NCBI RefSeq assembly: GCF_026151205.1
Contig: NC_087074.1
Span: 20,205,240 to 20,269,239 of the forward strand
Direction of reading: 5' to 3'
From: Bolinopsis microptera
Lineage: Eukaryota; Ctenophora; Tentaculata; Lobata; Bolinopsidae
DNA: 64,000 bases
The notes under the pieces were generated by a model. That model was not told the origin of the DNA. It made no database searches and saw only the letters and a list, made by a program, of their open reading frames with translations. The translations under genes and the position numbers were made by a program. Numbering within the stretch: the first letter of the stretch is position 1; every line of letters starts with the position of its first letter. Below are positions 21,063-31,331 of this stretch, in pieces.

Positions 21063-22775
21063 ATTTGCGATAAAAAAGAAGACTGTTTAGACGGTAGTGA
21101 CGAGAGTTTCTGTTCAAACAACGATCAGATAGAACAGAATAGTTTAATAAGAGACAATCCAGTTTTGCAATGCATAAACGATAACAGTCGTTCTGAAAAT
21201 AGAACATGGTTTCGCCAGCATGAGCAGGTAATAATGTTCTGTGAAAATAATTGCAGCAGTTATTTTTCAAAATCAGATCAATGGTATAAGTTTTGCAAGC
21301 TCATAGGCATTAACTTTAATTATTTGTTTTTTTTTCCTGCACTATCTTTTTGTGAACGCCCTGATGGTTATATGCCAGGCCTGGAATCAATTTGTGACAA
21401 TAAAATAGACTGTGCAAATGGTGAAGATGAAGTTGGATGTCCGGGCAGATTCTACTGCTATAACCACCTTGAAAATGTGTCCACAAGCGAAAGGGCAATG
21501 TCGGTTTCACCGGATAAGAAATGCGATCAAGTTAAAGATTGCCCAAATAATATGGATGAGTGTAATATTGACTGTGACCTAGGCAACATAGCTTCTCCAA
21601 AATCCCTCATAAAATCGAATGCTCTCTCGTGTTCAAATCTCATCTTTGGATTAGCTGTTTTGATTCTGAATGTAAGGAACGGTTATAAAGCAATGAAACG
21701 CACAGCCACTAATGTTATTGCGAAAACTGATAGACTTCTTTGCATACAAATATTTGCATATGACTTTATGATGGGAGTTTATCTTTGCTTCATCGTGCTG
21801 GCATCCCTCGTTCTCCGATATACTGGAGGCTATTGTGTACGCTCTGACTGGTGGAGGTCGAGCGTTTACTGCGATATTTTGGGGGTGATCTTCTCTTTTG
21901 CAAGTCACGGATCTCTCTTGATAGTTTCTTTGATGAGTATTGTAAGGAGCATCCAGTGCACTGTATCATTTATCAGGATTCCTTATAAAGCCATAATTTT
22001 AAGTTCCTGCATAATTTTCACCCTCAACTTGATTCATGCAATACTTCCAGTTGTAAAGCTTCCCCTAATTGAACACATCTTCAAATCGAAAATCTTCATG
22101 GTGAACATTGCCGAAAATCCCTTGTTGGGCTCCTTTGATGAACAGAACATAACAGATCTGCATAACAAATTCTTTCCAAACCAGACTACTGAGTACATTA
22201 CAACGATGCTGGATGATTTGAAGCAAATAACAAATATGCCTGAGATCTTCGACTTCAGAATGATTGGGTATTACGGGACCACGCCAATTTGCATAAGCAA
22301 TATATTCAAGGATCAGGAATCTTACCGAGCTTTTAAAATTGGATATTGTACTGCCATATCTGTGCTGTTAGCTGTAGTTTCAGTATCATATATTTTAATA
22401 GTGGTGAAGCATAACAAGTCAGCAGCAATTGCAAACGACAACCAGGGAGATCATCAGCAAAACAAAGACCTCCTTATCAAGGTCTGCTTGATGATCGGAT
22501 CTCAACTGGTAAGCTGGGTGTCCCTAATAATAACCGCTAACTATTTCATCGGCGCTGACGGAAGTTCTGTACCAGAATATGTATTTGAAGTTTTCGCCCT
22601 GTTTGTGATGCCCATCAACAGTTTGCTTAACCCAATATTTTACAGTGATATGTATAAAATTGTCAAGCAGAAAGGTTCATATATTATTAGTGCTATTGTT
22701 AATAGAATTAACAAAAGAGTTAATCCATCTGACCAAACAGCAGAGTATGAAATGAACAATATCAATCGGCCATGA
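21063..22775 (+). pseudogene. LDLa-type 7TM receptor copy 1, exon 2 only
   Basis: Exon 2 opens after a CTCAG acceptor at 21062 and reads through to TGA at 22773-22775. It encodes the second half of an LDLa repeat (ICDKKEDCLDGSDESFC), a Cys-containing linker, a further LDLa (ICDNKIDCANGEDEVGC), an LDLa-like KKCDQVKDCPNNMDEC, then seven transmembrane helices. The closest family known to me is the relaxin/LGR-like branch of rhodopsin receptors, judging from AYDFMMGVYL in helix 2 and FALFVMPINSLLNPIFYSD in helix 7. Intron homology with copy 3 begins near 20696, where the hairpin repeat ends. Exon 1 with the signal peptide is absent, so this copy lacks a normal start. An AATAAA lies at 22903. Confidence 0.85.
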
Positions 22776-23044
22776 ATTTAACAGACTGAGGAAAGCTGAC
22801 GAATATACCTCATAACATTAACATATTATATGAATAATATGGGTCAGAAGTATTGACACAAATATAGGTAAAAGCATTTACCGCTATGACCGTAAAATGT
22901 AAAATAAACAAAATGTAACTTGTTTTTCTATCAATATTTACCTTGAATAACATCAGTAATTGTGTGCTATTCATGCTGCTGATATTATACACTGTGGAGC
23001 CTTTTATCTGCTCAAGAGGGTTTATGCCAAGGATAAGCACATTG

Positions 23045-25650
23045 CAGTAAATTTAACAAAAAAAAATAGAATAAAGAAAAAGAGAAAACAAATTTGATAA
23101 CGTATTCAGTTTTGGAATATGATTAAGCTGCTGTATGTTAGTTTTTATGTTCGTTTTGTTAGTCAGCTGTTTTATTAATTGTGTGTTATTCAATATTCAT
23201 GTTGCTAATACTTTTATACTATTCAGCTGTTAAATTTTCGCTTTTTTTTTTTGTTGTTTAAAAATAAAATTTAACAAAAAATCAAAGCAGAATGAAGAAA
23301 AAGAGAAAAAAAAATTGAATACATATTCAGTTTTGGGATATGATTAAGCTGCTGTATATTTGTTTTATGTTCCGTTTTGTTAGTCAGTTGTTTAATTAAT
23401 TGTGTGTTATTCAATATTCATGCTGCTAATATTTATATACCTATTCAGCTGTTGAATTTTTGTTCTTTTTATTTGCTTAAGAGTAAAATTTCACAAAAAA
23501 ACAGAATGAAGAAAGAGAAAAAAAAATTGGCAACGTATTCAGTTTTGGGATATGATTAAGCTGCTGTATATTTGTTTTATGTTCCGTTTTGTTAGTCAGT
23601 TGTTTAATTAATTATGTGTTATTCAATATTCATGCTGCTAATATTTATATACTATTCAGCTGTTAAATTTTTGCTCATTTTATTTGCTTCAGAATAAAAT
23701 TGAACAAAAAAATCAGAATAAAGAAAGAGAAAAAAAAATTGGCAACGTATTCAGTTTTGGGATATGATTAAGCTGCTGTATATTTGTTTTATGTTCCGTT
23801 TTGTTAGTCAGTTGTTTAATTAATTATGTGTTATTCAATATTCATGCTGCTAATATTTATATACTATTCAGCTGTTAAATTTTTGCTCATTTTATTTGCT
23901 TCAGAATAAAATTGAACAAAAAAATCAGAATAAAGAAAGAGAAAAAAAAATTGGCAACGTATTCAGTTTTGGGATATGATTAAGCTGCTGTATATTTCTT
24001 TTATGTTCCGTTTTGTTAGTCAATTGTTGTATTAATTGTGTGTTATTCAATATTCATGCTGCTAATACTTATATACTATTCAGCTGTTAAATTTTTGCTC
24101 ATTTTGTTTGCTTCAGAATAAAATTTAACAAAAAATCTGAATAAAGAAAAAGAAAAAAAAATTGGCAACGTATTCAGTTTTGGGATATGATTAAGCTGCT
24201 GTATATTTGTTTTATGTTCCGTTTTGTTAGTCAGTTGTTTAATTAATTGTGTGTTATTCAATATTCATGCTGCTAATATTTATATACCTATTCAGCTGTT
24301 AAGTTTTTGCTCATTTTATTTGCTTAAGAGTAAAATTTCACAAAAAAACAGAATGAAGAAAGAGAAAAAAAAATTGGCAACGTATTCAGTTTTGGGATAT
24401 GATTAAGCTGCTGTATATTTGTTTTATGTTCCGTTTTGTTAGTCAATTGTTTTATTAATTGTGTGTTATTCAATATTTATGTTGCTAATACTTATATACT
24501 ATTCAGCTGTTAAATTTTTGCTCATTTTATTTGCTTCAGAATAAAATTTAACAAAAAAATCAGAATAAAGAAAGAGAAAAAAAAATTGGCAACGTATTCA
24601 GTTTTGGGATATGATTAAGCTGCTGTATATTTGTTTTATGTTCCGTTTTGTTAGTCAATTGTTTTATTAATTGTGTGTTATTCAATATTCATGCTGCTAA
24701 TATTTATATACCTATTCAGCTGTTGAATTTTTGTTCTTTTTATTTGCTTAAGAGTAAAATTTAACAAAAAACAGAATAAAGAAAAAGAGAAAAAAATTTA
24801 CAACATATTATTCAGTTTTGGGATATGATAAAACTGCTGTATATTAGTTTTTATGTTCCGTTTTGTTAGTCACTATTACTAGTCAGTTGTTTTATTAATT
24901 GTGTGTTGGATGAGCACATTGCAATAAATTTAACAAAAAAAATAGAATAAAGAAAGAGAGAAAACAAATTTGACAACGTATTCAGTTTTGGGATATGATA
25001 AATCATAAAGCTGCTGTATGTTAGTTTTTATGTTCGTTTTGTTAGTCAATTGTTTTATTAATTGTGAGTTATTCAATATTCATGATGCTAATGTTTATAT
25101 ACTTTTCTGCTGGTAAATTTTGCTTTTTTTTATACTTGCTTAAGAATAAAATTTAACAAAAATCAGAATAAAGCAAAGGAGAAAAAAAATTGACATTGAC
25201 AACGTAATCAGTTTTGGGATATGATAAATCATAAAGCTGCTGTATATTAGTTTTTATGTTCCGTTTTGTTAGTCAGTTTTTTTATTAATTGCGTGAATAT
25301 ATGTTGTTCAATATTTATGTTGCTAATATTTATTAACCTGGGGACCCCAGGCTATTATATTTATGTTCATAATCCGAATGGAAATTTGGCGGAATGACAG
25401 GCTGAGCGCCGCCCAGTATATATTTATATACCATTCGGCATTCACCTGTTAAATTTTTGCTCTTTTTATTTTGTATTTGCTGGAGAGTTTTATAAATTGA
25501 ACAAAAAATCAGAAAAAAATTTGACAGCGTACTTAGAGTTAGTTTTTGGATATGATTAGGTTATGATAAAACTGCTGTATAATTATATTATTTTAAGTTT
25601 TTATGTTCCGTTTTGTTAGTCAGTTGTTTTATTATTTTTGTGTTATTCAA
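23045..25650. repeat. 212-bp tandem satellite, array 1
   Basis: The landmark CGTATTCAGTTTTGGGATATG recurs at about 23101, 23321, 23534, 23746, 23958, 24169, 24381, 24593 and 24804, a spacing of 211-220 bp. The array starts about 270 bp after receptor copy 1 and contains roughly a dozen units, the last ones diverged. Related arrays follow receptor copies 2 and 3. Short frames repeated every 0.85 kb are products of the repeat. Confidence 0.93.
25337..25418. repeat. Short interspersed element (about 85 bp), in satellite
   Basis: It starts CCTGGGGACCCCAGG, a small hairpin, and ends GCTGAGCGCCGCCCAGTA. It is embedded in a satellite unit between two versions of ATATTTAT. Copies lie at 30956-31039, 42897-42983 and 51771-51852. 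Confidence 0.7.
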
Positions 25651-25923
25651 TTTGACCAAAACCCATAATCATGGGTAGAGTGGACCGTTGGCGTTTCCAG
25701 TGTCTCTCTTTTCCAAACAAAAGGAAATGATATTAATTTGAATAATCGTCCGCAAATGCAAATTGATACCGATAATCATGAAATCGGTCGCTCGCTTTTC
25801 CCATTCTGCATTCCACATTCATTCACGGCTTACGAATTGTAATACAGCTTATTGAATTTGGAAAAGAGAGACACTGGCAACGGTCCACTTTATATCTACC
25901 CATGATTATGGGTTTTGGTCAAA
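25651..25923. mobile_element. MITE with about 60-bp inverted termini (TTTGACCAAAACCC), copy 1
   Basis: Both ends read TTTGACCAAAACCCATAATC in inverted orientation, extending through GTGGACCGTTG and CCAGTGTCTCTCTTTTCC. The middle is non-coding. A second copy at 34148-35157 is split by an insert, and a lone terminus lies at 53672-53702. The target duplication is not clear. Confidence 0.8.
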
Positions 25924-28237
25924 TATCATCTCTTTTTTATTATAAATATAATGTCAGGACAATTATAATTCACAAAGTCGAAATGTAAACTCATCACTTT
26001 ATTAATATTAATATTAATAAGGAGGTAAAAGATTTCGAAATTTTACCTTTAGAAACATTTCCTTGTGTAGGCATATCTGTTGATAACTGACTGAATATGG
26101 CACTTTTTACTCATTCAATGCTTTTCATGATTGCACGGCTTTGGAAAAGATAATGAGCACTTTGGAAGTGACTTTATGAGCTCTAGCTGCCGCTCTTTAG
26201 AGAGCGTTCTGCGTTATTCAGCGTTGCAGTTGTACTAATCCGATCCTAAAAGCGGGTCTCATCACTGATACTGTCGCATTAAAAATGACTGAAAAATTGT
26301 CATGTGACAATTACCTCAGCATGAGTGATGAGGAAGTAACCAAAATGTTTTTAACTCTGGGTGTTTGTCAAGCTTCCATAAAAATGTGTTTGAATAAACG
26401 TAGGCAGTAGCCATTACATAACTACAAGAAATTCGAATCAATGATATACAGTTTTAATTTCAATTATATTTCTGATGTTTTTAATAATTTATAATCAAAG
26501 CACAAAGCTTATATTAGTTTCTTTCTCGATGTTGAGTACAAATTGATGTCCAGAAATGTATTAAAAGCATGCCTTATCTGTTAACAACTCCAGCATAATA
26601 TATTAGCCCCAAACCGAGTAACTTTAGACGTTTGGGGAAAACATACCAAATATCTTACAATCAGTATTCAGTATCACTAAGGGGAAAAATACAGGTTTTT
26701 TGTTCGCCAGAATGTCCAAGCTTCGTTTCTGTGGTTTCAGAAACATTTTTACGACAAAAAATAGCAATATTATAACTACTTTTTTGTAACTTTGAGGTCC
26801 AATAAATATAAATAAAAATGAATAAACGCATTTTTGATGTCATTAAAAACTACACAAGAATTCAAGAGAATGATTTTATGTCAAGCAGTCAAGCATCAAA
26901 AACAACCCTATGTTCCCTGACTGACGTTTGATCAAAATGAGCCTGAAAAGGACAATTTCAGATTTTTTGACTTTAAAAGGTCTAGGTTAATTAATACACC
27001 AGCCTTTTGAGATAGGGTAATGAAATCTTACACCCATGTAGAACAGTACAGAAACAGATTTTTTGAAAAATTGTAGCTTGCTATCTCAATGATTAGCTGA
27101 ATTATAGATGTGGATACTGGCGGGGAGGTGATAATTGTTTGTTTACATTAATAGTGAGCACATGTTCAGGAGGCTGATGAGGTGATAATTGCTTGTTTAA
27201 ATTTTAGGGCGAGCACATGTTCAGGAGGCTTAAGAGACGCTTGTTACGCCTTCTTGTTACCCCCCTGTGAGGGCCCCGAATTATTTTCTGAACGAAAGCT
27301 CAAAAATAACCGGAAATCGACCTTTTTATTAACTCCTTTTGATGACCGTTTCTAACCTAAAATTGCACGAAAAATCGATTTAGCTAGGTTTCAGAACCTA
27401 TGAACACTTCCTTATCCCTCAAAATCGATGTTTTATAGTTTAGAATGCGAGCAACTTAAGCAACATATATTTTAATCCTTCGGTTCTGCAGCTCTTGACC
27501 TAGGGCTGAAACCGAAAGATCGAGGCAATCCTCACCTTGACTGATCGAACTTGAGCGAAGAGCAGAGTACGACAAAACACAGCAGGTAAGCAACTCATTT
27601 TGGTGACTGTTCCTCACCTGTACAACGTTGCACGAGAAATCGATTTGAGTTGGTTTTACAGCCCAATAACGCTTCCTTGTTCCTCAAAATTCTTGTGTTG
27701 CTCAAACAAAGAAAATGTTGATTCTGCAACCAAAGAACAAGGTGATTGTCTTGTTAACAACTCGAACAGGTTCTATCACAATTTTCAGAGCAGAGCACGA
27801 TACTACGAAAGCAAAGTCAAAAGAAACACAATAAAGGTAGGTGACCAACACCATGATAGAACAATCGTACTATCAACTCAATTATATTTATTCTGAACGT
27901 ACGGGCAGTTATGCGCTCCGTGATCCCGACTTATTGTATAAAAAGTGTCCTGTCGCGTGACGATGATCCGTCCAATCACGAACAGGAAGAGTGATCAGAC
28001 GGATATTATATCGTATGTTTACTTTCCTTATCTGTATTTTACCCTCTGTTGACATTGTTATCTCTACTACAGCTTGGCAATTTCAAGGTGCTCCTATCTG
28101 CACCGAGGTACACACGCCATGATTACGTCATGCAGAACTAGAAATTGTGTGATCCGTGATTGTTATAATGTAACTGTGCCCACTGCCCATAAACAATGCA
28201 AACTGTTGGGGGGGGGGGGGGGGGGGGGTGTAGGAAC
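25924..28237. other. Duplicated unique AT-rich segment (segmental duplication A, first part)
   Basis: This matches 35158-37617 at high identity. No gene was recognised. It contains about 55-bp tandem units ending GAGCACATGTTCAGGAGGCT near 27120-27230. A decayed set of about 250-bp repeats starts near 27290, 27540 and 27785; these share GAGCAGAGYACGA, an ATCGATTT box and CCTTATTCCTCAAAAT-like stretches. A pure G-run lies at 28207-28228. Confidence 0.7.
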
Positions 28238-28486
28238 TTATCGTCCAGTCATGAACAGAATATTAACACTTTCCAACTCCCTTAAAAAAACAGGGTTCAA
28301 ATTGACAAGTTGGGCACACCCGAATGCGATGTCGCTCAGATGAGGCAACATCTTCGCCACAACTTTGTTTCCCAAAATCTTGTACCGCTTCAGATAGCCA
28401 ATGGAGCGTTCCACGTGGATGCGGGCGATGCTGAATTTTCTGCTGGCTGCTACTTCTTCCGGCATGAACTGAGTCTTGCCCCACAT
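28238..28486 (-). pseudogene. DDE_Tnp_4-type transposase relic, copy 1
   Basis: The encoded segment contains ARIHVERSIGYLKRYKIL and FGCAQLVNLNPVFL. These match the conserved C-terminal part of Harbinger/PIF-like DDE_Tnp_4 transposases (RIHVER-IGRLK...C..LVN), including the last acidic residue of the catalytic triad. Only about 70 residues remain, with a stop just upstream in frame, so it is a relic. The second copy is at 37618-37821 in the duplicated segment. Confidence 0.72.
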
Positions 28487-28499
28487 CCCCGCTAGGATT

Positions 28500-29159
28500 C
28501 TTAACTAACCGGAAGATGTTTTGAGCATTCTGGTTTAGTCAGTCATGTCGCTCTTTTCAATTATATTTACTTCGAAAATTAGTGGAATTTGATAAATCTT
28601 AAATGAGGGATCTTTTACGTATAACATATGATGTCAGAATTCTAGGTTGGATTTTTGCAGACGTAATATGTGTCATGTGAACGGGATCCCTTATTGTGAT
28701 GTCATTGTCTTTTAATGTTAGTGTTAAGAAGTTATATTATAGATGTTATAAATGATGAATTGGTTATTGTATTCCTAGTATAGATCCCAGAGTAATTTTT
28801 TGTTTGCTACTAGATACTACTAATATCACAGGGCAGAGGATACTATGTCACGACAAATATAATAGAGCAGTCTGGTGGTGAATTGGACCTATCCGTGTAT
28901 AACAGTGTAGGTGCATATAGGGCCCTGCGATGATATCAAAGTGACCCAAATTGCAAATTGATGTATTTTGGACACTGATTCCAAATCTGAAATCACTCCA
29001 TGACTTAAAAAATGGTTTATTTCATTATTTGTTAGTGTTGATTAACAAAAACACTGCTATTTTCTTATTTTGGACACGTGAATACCAGTTAAACGCAAAC
29101 AGCAAATTCTACTGTTTATGGTCAGAGTTTGGAGTAATACGGTTTAAGTTTATAGTTAC
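28500..29159. other. Gene-free AT-rich DNA, duplicated at 37850-38540
   Basis: Nothing coding was recognised. It aligns with the second copy, which carries an extra 53-bp insert at 38158-38210. Confidence 0.6.
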
Positions 29160-29225
29160 CTAGCTTGCTAGTCTTTCTTGCTGAGAAGCGAGCAAGAGAC
29201 CAGCAAGCTTGCGAAGCTAGCCTAG
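29160..29225. repeat. Small hairpin repeat (CTAGCTTGCTAG...AGCAAGCTTGCGAAGCTAG)
   Basis: AGCTTGCTAGTCTTTCTTGC pairs with GCAAGAGACCAGCAAGCT around a short GAGAAGC loop. A second copy lies at 42654-42735, at the far end of the duplicated segment. Confidence 0.6.
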
Positions 29226-29620
29226 ATAGGCTACCGGACAACTGAACCCAATTTGGACTTTTCCTAGACAGGGTAGCTTGGGAAAATAATTTTACACCCA
29301 ATCAGTCTAACTAATTAACTTTGAAACAACAACTGAGCCCAATCGTCACAAGAAATAACTAACAGATAAACAGGTTTCCAAATACCGCTCTAGTTTAGCT
29401 GCTGCCTGGTTTCTAGTGCTATAATTTCGGAGAAAAAACAGAGACAATATTTCATTAATGTTAATTTTAATAGGTAATTGTAATATATAATAATTATTAC
29501 TTAAAATCTCACATAAAGTCGTCATAATATTTCTGTTTAAGCAGCAACATCGTGTCCAAAGCACTTAGCAATGGCAAAAATAGCCCTGAAATAGTAATAC
29601 TCCTGATCAGTGTAACCCTT
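29226..29620. other. Gene-free stretch
   Basis: AT-rich; no similarity or structure recognised. Confidence 0.45.
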
Positions 29621-29773
29621 GACCCGCGGGCGGAAAATCGTATAGAATCGGGCTCAATTGGGCCTCCCGTGCTCTCGAAAATATGTCTCTCGGGCTAGAG
29701 CCCTTCGGGGACATATGCAATATTTTGTTCGCCCGCGGATAGTCTCCGTGTATGTATATATATCTCCAGGCTA
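29621..29773. repeat. GC-rich hairpin-cluster repeat, copy 4 (degenerate)
   Basis: GACCCGCGGGCGG, the GTATAG...ATCGGGC hairpin remnant, ATATGTC...GGACATAT and CGCCCGCGGATAGTCTCCG are all present with small deletions relative to copy 2. Confidence 0.72.
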
Positions 29774-29799
29774 TATAGAGGTTTGCTCATGAGATATTG

Positions 29800-30790
29800 C
29801 AAAGCATATTGGCCATACAGAAGCATAGTGGGCTCATTGGGAGGGGGTATCTATACGAGCACAAAGGCTAAAGTAGTTACAGCCGATGGTATACAGACAG
29901 TTTTGATATCCTGGCTGGAGTCCTGCAAGGAGACACTCTTGCCCCGTACTTGTTCATTATCGTGATTGACTCTATCATGACAGTGAGTATTAGACTTGAT
30001 GACTCGGACTCTGGGGATCATCTCAGGCCCTGACGGAGTAGAAGGATTGGTGCCGAGCAGATCGCAGACGCGCGTTTGCAGTGCTGTTGCCCTTAATCAC
30101 TGATACCATTGAAGGGGCAAAACTACTCCTGGACAGGCTTGAGAAAGGAACACTGAGTGTTGGGATAGCATGACCGGCACTAAACTAAGTTCATGACACT
30201 GAAATGACAGAGGAGGCGTGCAAGTCTTAATAGCTAGTTCTGGAAACAGCTGGAAAGGTGACAGACTTTGTTTACCTTGGGCTTGGATAGCAACAACCGA
30301 GAGGGGACTGCGGGTCAGAAAGCTACGCTTGGGCAGTGCCACAAGCTACGAAGATGTGAAGGTCTGACCTTAGAAGAGGACATAAAGTCCGTTATTTGTT
30401 GCTGCTGTAGAGTCAATAATTCTTTTATGGGATTCTGAGGACGTGGACGTGGCCAGAGCAATTGAAGAAAGCAATGATGGCTGCTTACATAGAATGCTAA
30501 GGAATGGCACTTAAAGTGGATTGGGAAGCAGCGAAAAAAACCAACAAAGAAGGGTATATGGCAACTACCGAGAGCAACCCATGAAGATCCAAGAGCGCTG
30601 GATGCGTCTAGCAGGCCATATCCACCGGCACCCAGAACTGTCGCAAACCGCTTGCTACTTTGGGTACCCAACTCATGGGGTGCGGAGTAGGGGGGAGCGA
30701 CCCGCCATGAAACCTATGTTGACAGCTACGAGCTGACACGGGTCTCAACGACATGCGAGAATAGCGGACTAAAGGCGGATAGAGTATTAT
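29800..30790 (+). pseudogene. Decayed plus-strand reverse transcriptase relic (RTE-like)
   Basis: Traces of one RT appear in all three plus-strand frames. STKAKVVTADG and GVLQGDTLAPYLFIIVIDS lie at about 29855-29985. ITDTIEGAKLLLDRLEK lies at about 30095-30150 and VRKATLGSA at about 30315. A thumb-like IEESNDGCLHRMLRN lies near 30460-30510, and a C-terminal LAGHIHRHPELS segment near 30610-30650. The GVLQGDTLAP form of the RT box is common in RTE-like elements. Multiple frameshifts and stops and the missing catalytic YADD block show that it is dead. It is the only RT here on the plus strand. Confidence 0.72.
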
Positions 30791-30834
30791 GGCGCCAGCG
30801 CATACTTACTCGGACGCTGAAGAAAAATTTTTTA

Positions 30835-31323
30835 AAAATTCATTTGGAGAGATAAAGCTGCTGTATATTAGTTTATATTCCGTTTTGTTAGTCATTTTTT
30901 AAATTAATTGCATGAATATACGTTGTTCAATATTTATGTTGCTAATATTTATTAACCTGGGACCCCAGGCTATTATATTTATGTTCATAATCCGAATGGA
31001 AATTTGGCGGAATGACAGGCTGAGCGCCGCTGCCCAGTAAATATTTAAATACTATTCAACTGGTTATGTTAACTTTTTGCTCTTTTTATTTTGTATTTGC
31101 TGGAGAGTTATATAAAATTGAACAAAAAATCAGAAAATATTTTTACAACGTACTCAGTTCTTGAATAAGATTATGATTATGATAAAACTGCTGTATAATT
31201 ATATTATTATAAGTTTCAATGTTCCGTTTTGTTAGTCAGTTGTTTTATCAATTATGTGTTATTCAATATTTATGTTGCCAAAATTTGATATCTATATACT
31301 ATTCAGCTGTTAAGTATTTGCTC
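30835..31323. repeat. 212-bp satellite remnant, array 2 left part
   Basis: Diverged satellite units with an embedded short interspersed element at 30956-31039. It is interrupted at 31332 by the giant foldback element and resumes at 33975. Confidence 0.82.
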
Positions 31324-31331
31324 TTTTTATT

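Noticed and set aside
23377-24406. Repeated 60-residue frames at 23377 and 24224 as a tandem small-gene family
   Set aside because: They recur only because of the 212-bp satellite and are not conserved as frames in other units.
25651-25923. Target duplication for the TTTGACCAAAACCC MITE
   Set aside because: The flanks (TTATTCAA and TATCATCT) give no convincing duplication, and the exact ends are uncertain by a base or two.
26661-26843. Short conserved minus-strand frame present in both duplicated segments (also 35858-36076)
   Set aside because: The two copies have different ends because of a one-base indel, there is no domain, and similarity is explained by the segmental duplication.
28207-28228. 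Poly-G run as a CRISPR-like or regulatory signal
   Set aside because: A simple homopolymer of different length in the duplicate copy; no array or motif.
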